From Neoechinorhynchus agilis (lineage: Eukaryota > Acanthocephala), in the NCBI GenBank assembly GCA_051530055.1, contig CM121343.1, positions 6,572,001-6,636,000 on the forward strand: a DNA stretch of 64,000 nt, given 5' to 3'. This document shows positions 57,401 through 64,000 of this stretch, one piece after another (position 1 is the stretch's first letter; every line of letters begins with the position of its first letter). Under the pieces are notes generated by a model. The model worked only from the letters and a program-made list of their open reading frames with translations. It searched no databases and was not told the DNA's origin. The position numbers were made by a program, and so were the translations under genes.

Positions 57401-57947
57401 CCAGCTGAGCCTCCGATGAAAATGCTAAAAAATGAAAATTCTTTTACCGAGGTATTCAACTTGGAACAGCTTTTAAATATATTTTATCCACATGGAAAGC
57501 TTGGGATATCTCGGTGGTTTCGGGCTGAGGATCTGAAATGGTTCTGTCTACTGAGGATCCGACGAGCGCAGACCAGCGCTTCCCAGACTAAAATCGGTGG
57601 ACTGTGTGTTCATTTGGCCGTAAAAAAGACTACCAGCTGAGCCTCCGATGAAAATGCTAAAAAATGAAAATTCTTTTACCGAGGTATTCAACTTGGAATA
57701 GCTTTTAAATATATTTTATCCACATGGAAAGCTTGGGATATCTCGGTGGTTTCGGGCTGAAGATCCGAAATGGTTCTGTCTACTGAGGATCCGACGAGCG
57801 CAGACCAGCGCTTCCCAGACCAAAATCGGTGGACTGTGTGTTCATTTGGCCGTAAAAAAGACTACCAACTGAGCCTCCGATGAAAATGCTAAAAAATGAA
57901 AATTCTTTTACCGAGGTATTCAACTTGGAATAGCTTTTAAACAAATA
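54315..57947. repeat. Tandem array J, 232-bp unit, about 15.7 copies
   Basis: ATGAAAATGCTAAAAAATGA recurs at 54405, 54637, 54869, 55101, 55333, 55565, 55797, 56027, 56258, 56490, 56722, 56954, 57186, 57416, 57648 and 57880. Most copies are almost identical; some carry a 2-bp deletion (GACCAGCTTCCC). Each full unit holds the same 74-codon plus-strand frame (MKMLKNENSFTEVFN...), followed by a stop; 232 is not a multiple of three, so frames cannot fuse. The final units diverge (TTGGAATAGC introduces a stop). No ribosomal, tRNA or known satellite similarity is recognised. Confidence 0.95.
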
Positions 57948-58290
57948 AAATCAACTGTTACTTATTTAAATAAATTCTATTAAGGATACATCGATTTTCC
58001 GTGAAACTAATTTTCCTACAAAATGATTCATTAGCGCTAAGGTTAAACCTATAGAACTGATGGTTTTGCTTAGTAAAAACTGGCAAATTGTAATGAGGAT
58101 TTTATCTTGTCTTGACGCTTCTTCAGCTATAAAAATATTTTGAGTTTTTCAAAGGAAAAACACACAATTTCAATCGTTATTTAGTTAAAATTGTCGCCCT
58201 TTGAAATAAAAAATTAGATTTCCCCCAAAAATCCATTCTGACATTCGAGTCGTTTTCGCATTCGATCAGATTAACTCCAAAGTTTTTCTA
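57948..58290. other. Interval between arrays J and K
   Basis: About 340 bp of AT-rich sequence. No feature supported. Confidence 0.4.
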
Positions 58291-59300
58291 AATCGATAAT
58301 TCGCTAAAAACAGTTTAGAATGATGAACATCTTTATGAGAAATCGTTACATTTACTTCTTTTTTATCGGGAATTATCAAATAATTGATTTATTTGACTGA
58401 AGACCTTCTTTAGTCCATTGCTCTTATAAGTTACGAACTCAGATATTTTAAAACTTACAAGATCAATGAACAGAAGAAGGCCTAATAAATCGATAATTCG
58501 CTAAAAACAGTTTAGAATGATGAACATCTTTATGAGAAATCGTTACATTTACTTCTTTTTTATCGGGAATTATCAAATAATTGATTTATTTGACTGAAGA
58601 CCTTCTTTAGTCCATTGCTCTTATAAGTTACGAACTCAGATATTTTAAAACTTACAAGATCAATAGACTGAAGAAGGTCTAATAAATCGATAATTCGCTA
58701 AAAACAGTTTAGAATGATGAACATCTTTATGAGAAATCGTTACATTTACTTCTTTTTTATCGGGAATTATCAAATAATTGATTTATTTGACTGAAGACCT
58801 TCTTTAGTCCATTGCTCTTATAAGTTACGAACTCAGATATTTTAAAACTTACAAGATCAATAGACTGAAGAAGGCCTAATAAATCGATAATTCGCTAAAA
58901 ACAGTTTAGAATGATGAACATCTTTATGAGAAATCGTTACATTTACTTCTTTTTTATCGGGAATTATCAAATAATTGATTTATTTGACTGAAGACCTTCT
59001 TTAGTCCATTGCTCTTATAAGTTACGAACTCAGATATTTTAAAACTTACAAGATCAATGGACTGAAGAAGGTCTAATAAATCGATAATTCGCTAAAAACA
59101 GTTTAGAATGATGAACATCTTTATGAGAAATCGTTACATTTACTTCTTTTTTATCGGGAATTATCAAATAATTGATTTATTTGACTGAAGACCTTCTTTA
59201 GTCCATTGCTCTTATAAGTTACGAACTCAGATATTTTAAAATTTACAAGATCAATAGACTGAAGGAGGCCTATGCGAAGGCCGAAAATTATGAAATAAAA
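58291..59300. repeat. Tandem array K, 197-bp unit built from a foldback, 5 copies
   Basis: AATCGATAATTCGCTAAAAA starts units at 58291, 58488, 58685, 58882 and 59079. Each unit contains a complete foldback: AATTATCAAATAATTGATTT ... CTTCTTTAGTCCATTG against CAATAGACTGAAGAAGG ... AATAAATCGATAATT. The core is CTTATAAGTTACGAACTCAG then ATATTTTAAAACTTACAAG. The last unit ends in a different arm (GGAGGCCTATGCGAAGGCCG) that matches the 24968-25140 foldback, so the array is a hybrid. Confidence 0.92.
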
Positions 59301-59589
59301 ATAAATTAATTATTATAATTCGTTATAAAAAAGTGACTGTAAAGTTAGATATTCAAACCATTGTGTAAAAGCTTACTGATATTTTTTTATAGAGTTGCAT
59401 TGCGTTAAGCGTGAATTTGTCTAATGGCGAGATTTGAATCCATAGATCACGAAGTTTCGGGTATTCGCTGATTCGGCTTCAAGCAACAACTGGAATTGTG
59501 CTCTTTTGGAAATGAGTAAGACATGAATCAATAATTTTAAAAAAGGCACAAAAAGAAGCCAATAAAAAAATTATCGATGTTTGATTCAG

Positions 59590-59745
59590 AAAATAGATTT
59601 ATCTTGAAAAAAAATTTCGGCCTTTTCGTTGGCCTTCTTCAGTCAATTGATTGTCAGTTTATAAATATTCGAACTTACAATCAATTGGCTTAAGAAGGCC
59701 AACGAAAAGGCCGAAATTTTTTCAATATAAATCTATTGCTGAATC
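59590..59745. mobile_element. Foldback element with the shared core
   Basis: GATTTATCTTGAAAAAAAAT then TTCGGCCTTTTCGTTGGCCT on the left pair with AGGCCAACGAAAAGGCCGAA then ATTTTTTCAATATAAATC on the right; CTTCTTCAGTCAATTGATTG continues into the centre, which reads GTCAGTTTATAAATATTCGA then ACTTACAATC. One of the most perfect hairpins in the window. Confidence 0.88.
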
Positions 59746-59934
59746 AAGCATCGCTAATTAAAACTGAAACTATAATGAATAATTTCTTTACAAAAAATTA
59801 TCCGTAACATTATGATCAACACAAGGATTTTCTCGAAAAATTCAAGTAATTTACAAGAGTAAATGATCAGGAAAATTAGCTAAAGATAAAATCCATGAGT
59901 ATGTGAAAGTGGGGAAAATTTTATATCCACGAAT

Positions 59935-60065
59935 CACTTTAATTGAAATATTTCATCCAGCTTGTAAGTTTTTAAATAAACTCACATATTTAGAAACTTA
60001 CAAGTAATAATTGACTGAAGAAGCCCAGTGTGATTGGATGAAATATTTCAATTAAAGTGATTCTC
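59935..60065. mobile_element. Foldback element with the shared core
   Basis: GAATCACTTTAATTGAAATA then TTTCATCCA pairs with TGGATGAAATATTTCAATTA then AAGTGATTC. The centre is GCTTGTAAGTTTTTAAATAA then ACTCACATATTTAGAAACTT and ACAAG, the clearest form of the core. GACTGAAGAAGCCC near the right arm is shared with array K and 59590-59745. Flanking TTTTCCCCACTTTC and GAAAGTGGGGAAAA extend the pairing. Confidence 0.88.
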
Positions 60066-60188
60066 GGATATGTAATTTTCCCCACTTTCAATATTTTTTA
60101 CTTTCCGATCAAGTGTTAAACTTATCGTTTTTTCGATTATAATTTTTTTAATAAAGGAATTTTATTTGTTAGAGTACAAAACGTGCAA

Positions 60189-60500
60189 TCACCACCGTTT
60201 GGCTGTCGCTATAAGGCTAGCAGCATTGCTTCGTTGTACTGCGAGTCTCCGGTCGTTTAAATTTTTTCAAGAGATCCTGGAGCAGAGTGCCGAGCTGCTA
60301 AGTGCTCCATACGTCTCTACTCCGAAAGGGACAAAATAGTTGGTCCTTGCTAAATCCCAATATTTTCGTTCTTTTTGATTTATTTTGAGCAAATGTTTCA
60401 CACCGCGCGCGCGCGCTGATTGGCTGCATAAGTCATCAATTAACTTTGGTGGCGCAAGCGTTTGCCACTTGTACTCATAGATCTCAAAAGTATGACGCAT
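60189..60500 (-). pseudogene. Reverse-transcriptase C-terminal fragment
   Basis: The minus strand reads KERKYWDLARTNYFVPFGVE then TYGA, and after a frame change QRSNAASLIATAKRW and stop at 60189. It is the same LINE C-terminus as at 22290 and 53840, with at least one frameshift. It lies upstream of SDHA. A short CG dinucleotide run (CGCGCGCGCGCG, about 60404-60416) sits inside. Confidence 0.75.
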
Positions 60501-60708
60501 ATAAAGAACTCACAGCTTTTCTGCTTGTGTAGGCATAATGAACGCGTTTTTTGCGAGAAAGACCACCACATTTTTCGAGTTCATTACGTCATTTCTAGGA
60601 AGCATAATGAGTGCGCTGTTCATTGTTGATTATACGCGACCACGGAAGAACGTGAAAGTTCCACCATCAGTGCATAAAGCGTAGTCGCTGCTTTAATTTT
60701 TTTTAGAG
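60501..60708 (+). other. Upstream region of SDHA
   Basis: About 200 bp. GCATAATGAACGCG and GCATAATGAGTGCG are repeated at about 60533 and 60600. The start codon at 60709 is preceded directly by CTTTAATTTTTTTTAGAG, a strong splice-acceptor-like site, so the 5' end of the mRNA may be spliced in from farther upstream or trans-spliced. Confidence 0.35.
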
Positions 60709-63700
60709 ATGCTTTTGTCTGAGTTCTCGATGGTGTTTCCGAATAAACTGATTGCGGTGAGTTCAAAGGTCTTTTTCGATCAATAACGATCGATACGTTT
60801 AGGGATTAGTTTTATCGTCATCAAAGAGGTCGATAAGCACTACATATTCGAGATATGCCTTTCCGTCTACTAGCAAAGCGGTTGGTCGTTCATTTAAGGA
60901 AATTCACTTGAGAATTTGTTTATAGACAACGTTCAAGGACTACAAAGTTGTTGATCATAAATATGATGCTCTTGTCATTGGAGCTGGTGGCGCTGGTCTA
61001 CGAGCGGCTTACGGACTTGCAAGCATGGGATACTCAACGGCTGTCATATCGAAATTATTTCCCACCAGGAGTCATACGGTTGCTGCTCAAGGGGGTGTAA
61101 ATGCGGCCCTCGGTAACATGGAACCCGATGATTGGCGGTGGCATCATTATGATACGGTAAAAGGTTCTGATTGGTTAGGAGACCAAGATGCCATTCAAGT
61201 TATGTGCGAAAGAGCAGCTCAATCCGTAATCGCAATGGAAAACTACGGACTACCTTTTAGTCGAACAAAAGAAGGCAAAATCTATCAAAGAGCTTTCGGT
61301 GGACAAAGCTATGATTATGGAAAAGGAGGACAAGCTCATCGATGCTGCTGCGTCGCTGATCGAACTGGTCATGCCATCCTTCATACTTTATATGGACAGT
61401 CCTTGAGATATCCAAATATTGGTTACTTCATTGAGTATTTTGCTCTAGATCTCTTATCGCAAAGATAGTCACTTTCGGGATATTCGGGTGTTTCGAAATA
61501 CTTCCATTCAATGTCAAATTTGTAATTTGTTCGCTTTCAGCTTCGTTTAACTGTACAAACGTTGCCGGTGAATCGTAAATGATCCATTAAGACTCTTGTG
61601 GAAACTGAGGCAACTTCCCAGCCCCGAATGAAAGTGTACACTTTCCCCTGGGGATAGAACGTTTTATTAAAGACGTTTCGGACATCGTCGATTCACCATC
61701 AGTTCGTTTAGACGCTTCGAGAGGTTTACAATTGATGATGATCCCTACGAGCTTCGAAACGTCTTAAATAAAACTTTCTCTGCGCGTCGAAGACTAAAAC
61801 AACAAATTCTGTTGTGTAGAGTTAAAATATTTTACGAATTGGAATAATAGATTAAATTTGTTGTTTTGGTGTCCGACGAGCTTTGAAACGTCTTTAATAA
61901 AACTTTCTCTGCGCGTCGAAGACTAAAACAACAAATTCTGTTGTGTAGAGTTAAAATATTTTACGAATTGGAATAATAGATTAAATTTGTTGTTTTGGTG
62001 TCCGACGAGCTTTGAAACGTCTTTAATAAAACGTTCTCTGAGCGTCGAAGACTAAAACAACAAATTCTGTTGTTTAGAGTTGAAATACTTTACGGTTCGG
62101 GATAATAGATTAAATTTGTGGTTTTGGTGTCCGACGAGCTTTGAAACGTCTTTAATAAAACGTTCTCTGAGCGTCGAAGACTAAAACAACAAATTCTGTT
62201 GCGTAGAGTTAAAATACTTTACGAATTGGAATAATAGATTAAATTTGTTGTTTTGGTGTCCGACGAGCTTCGAAACGTCCTTATTAAAACGTTCTCTGCG
62301 CGTCGAAGACTAAAACAACAAATTCTGTTGTGTAGAGTTAAAATAATTTACGAATTGGGATAATAGATTAAATTTGTTGTTTTGGTGTTTAACGAGCTTT
62401 GAAACGTCTTCTACCGGGCGGAAACCAGAACAACAAATTTGAGAGTAAAGACAATTTCTCCTATAAGACGATTTTTATCGAAACTGCCTTTTAATAATGT
62501 TTTAAGGGTGTTTGTGGGCACTAAGAATTCAGGTTTCAAATTCAGAAATCTTTTTGAACGATCAAAGTTTGGTAAATTGTTGGAGCATTTATATTATTGC
62601 CCTTTCCTTTTTAATCTTTACTGACTTCAGTTGATTATCTCTGCCTTAATGGCTCAAAATTCAACTAATTCGAGTCCTCAGTGCTTGGGTGCAATCTGTA
62701 TTAATCTTGAAGATGGAGTATTTCATCGCTTTCACGCTGGCAATACGATTATAGCCACCGGTGGGGCCGGTCGTGCTTATTTCTCGTGTACTTCTGCTCA
62801 TACCTGCACTGGTGACGGCACAGCCATGGTGACCAGAGCCAACTTGCCTAATCAAGATCAAGAATTTGTTCAATTCCATCCGACTGGCATATATGGCGCT
62901 GGATGTTTGATGACCGAAGGATGTCGCGGTGAAGGCGGCTACTTGATAAATTCGGACGGAGTTAGGTTTATGGAGAAATACGCACCAAACGCAAAGGACT
63001 TAGCTAGCCGCGATGTAGTATCCCGTGCAATGACAATTGAGATAAGAGAAGGACGAGGTGTTGGTAAGAACCGAGATCATATTTACCTCAAACTTAATCA
63101 TTTGGATCCCAAACTCCTTCAAGAAAGATTGCCGGGTATATCTGAGACTGCTATGGTTTTCTCTGGAGTAGATGTCACTAAGGAACCCATACCTGTGATC
63201 CCTACGGTCCACTACAACATGGGTGGTGTTCCAACCGACTACAAAGGCCGGGTTATTACGTACGACGAAGAAGCGAGACGAGACATAGTCGTCCGGGGTC
63301 TTCTCGCATGCGGCGAAGCTGCGAGTGCTTCTGTTCATGGCGCGAATCGACTTGGTGCTAATTCTTTGCTTGATCTAATTGTTTTTGGCGAGGTTTGTGC
63401 GGATACGATAGCCGAGGTGGCTAAACCAGGAGATCCACTGGTACCCCTTCCGTCTAATGCCGGTGAAGCATCGATTGCCAATGTTGATCACTTAAGGCGA
63501 ACGTCGAAATTGTCCGATTCTACGCCAACTGGATCATCCACAGCTCGACTTCGATTAAAAATGCAACAAACAATGCAGAAGCACGCCGCTGTATTTAGAG
63601 AAGGAGAGACACTTAAGAAAGGATGTGAGTTAATGAAGGATTTGTACGAAGAAGTCGATCGGGAATTGGTTGTTAGAGACCGCAGTCTAATCTGGAACTC

Positions 63701-64000
63701 CGATTTAATCGAAGCGCTTGAACTTCAGAACCTTATGTTGAACGCTGTTCAGACTGTTGAAGGCGCGTATGCACGCAAGGAGAGCAGAGGGGCTCATGCG
63801 AGAGAAGATTTCAAGCAAAGAGTCGACGAATTAGACTATTCAAAACCTCTCGAGGGACAACAGCAAAAACCATTTGAACAACATTGGCGAAAGCATACTC
63901 TTGCCCGTACTGATGTCAAAACGGGAAAAGTCACTCTCAGCTATCGCCCAGTCATTGATAAAACCCTTGACGTAGAAAAAGTCAAAACTGTTCCGCCGTT
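60709..64000 (+). CDS. SDHA: Succinate dehydrogenase flavoprotein subunit (mitochondrial complex II), cut by the window end
   Basis: Oxidises succinate to fumarate with a covalently bound FAD in the mitochondrial matrix. Exons: 60709-60756 ([16 protein letters not shown], a short candidate presequence), 60926-61467, and 62675 (or 62682) to beyond 64000, the last open for over 1.3 kb. The first body exon has the FAD dinucleotide fold [12 protein letters not shown] and [11 protein letters not shown], whose His carries the covalent flavin. The last exon has [48 protein letters not shown], the catalytic HYNMGG, and [33 protein letters not shown] and [11 protein letters not shown] follow. About 638 residues are visible, ending KTVPP, so only a few remain outside. 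Intron 2 (about 1.2 kb) contains a foldback and array L. The junction yields LLSQRYPQCLGAI where the family has about one residue fewer. Confidence 0.96.
61650..61770. mobile_element. Foldback in SDHA intron 2
   Basis: AACGTTTTATTAAAGACGTT then TCG (about 61662) is matched by CGAAACGTCTTAAATAAAAC (about 61754). The right arm is at the same time the start of the first unit of array L. Confidence 0.7.
61748..62440. repeat. Tandem array L, 129-bp unit, about 5.3 copies, in SDHA intron 2
   Basis: CGAGCTTTGAAACGTCTTTA (with small variants) occurs at 61748, 61877, 62006, 62135, 62264 and 62393, exactly 129 bp apart. The unit starts with the right arm of the 61650-61770 foldback and continues CGTCGAAGACTAAAACAACA. 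Copies differ by 2-8 bases. The array lies wholly inside an intron. Confidence 0.93.

Noticed and set aside
60404-60416. CG dinucleotide run as a CpG-island promoter of SDHA
   Set aside because: It lies inside the reverse-transcriptase relic and is only 12-13 bases long; the surrounding sequence is not CpG-rich.

Overview
The window is nuclear DNA of a small-genome animal: AT-rich, with split genes whose introns are mostly 38-60 bp with GT...AG ends and T/A-rich acceptors (TTTAG, AAATAG, TTAAAG). The gene set (Vav, PCTAIRE kinase, Tctex light chain, mitochondrial SDHA, CK2 beta, V-ATPase E) is metazoan. Gene density and tiny introns suggest a compact invertebrate such as a nematode, but nothing here fixes the phylum.

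Layout. 1-2.1 kb: no gene seen. 2.1-6.8 kb: two tandem arrays (145 and 179 bp units). 7.2-11.7 kb (+): a 20-exon Vav-type Rho exchange factor. 12.6-13.2 kb (-): a small zinc-finger gene. 13.3-17.7 kb: a 25-copy 177-bp array. 18.8-20.1 kb: a foldback element and a duplicated repeat block. 20.4-21.4 kb (-): V-ATPase subunit E. 22.3-23.8 kb (-): a broken non-LTR reverse transcriptase. 25.8-28.1 kb: a 184-bp array. 28.2-30.3 kb (+): a NOP9-like Pumilio-repeat protein, then exons with an Ig-like domain that fade out before a 195-bp array. 33.3-39.3 kb: two large arrays (about 253 and 167 bp). 39.8-41.7 kb (+): an intronless PCTAIRE (CDK16/17/18-type) kinase. 43.7-45.7 kb (+): an 11-exon gene read here as a divergent REC8/RAD21 kleisin. 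46.4-48.7 kb: a 204-bp array closed by inverted ends. 49.8-50.8 kb (+): casein kinase 2 beta. 52.2-52.6 kb (+): a Tctex-type dynein light chain. 52.7-60.1 kb: foldbacks, a 232-bp array and a 197-bp array. 60.7-64.0 kb (+): succinate dehydrogenase flavoprotein, running to the window edge.

The genes are unrelated housekeeping, signalling or cell-division genes; there is no operon logic. Twelve tandem arrays occupy about 25 kb, roughly 40% of the window. The most unusual signal is a family of long foldback (inverted-repeat) elements whose arms differ but whose centre carries a shared short core (versions of a GTAAGTTTTTAAATA / ATTTTAAAACTTAC palindrome). Several arrays start inside, or are bounded by, such foldbacks, so foldback arms seem to be the seeds that were amplified into arrays. 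Exon boundaries were placed by eye from reading frame, splice signals and remembered family features; no alignment was run.
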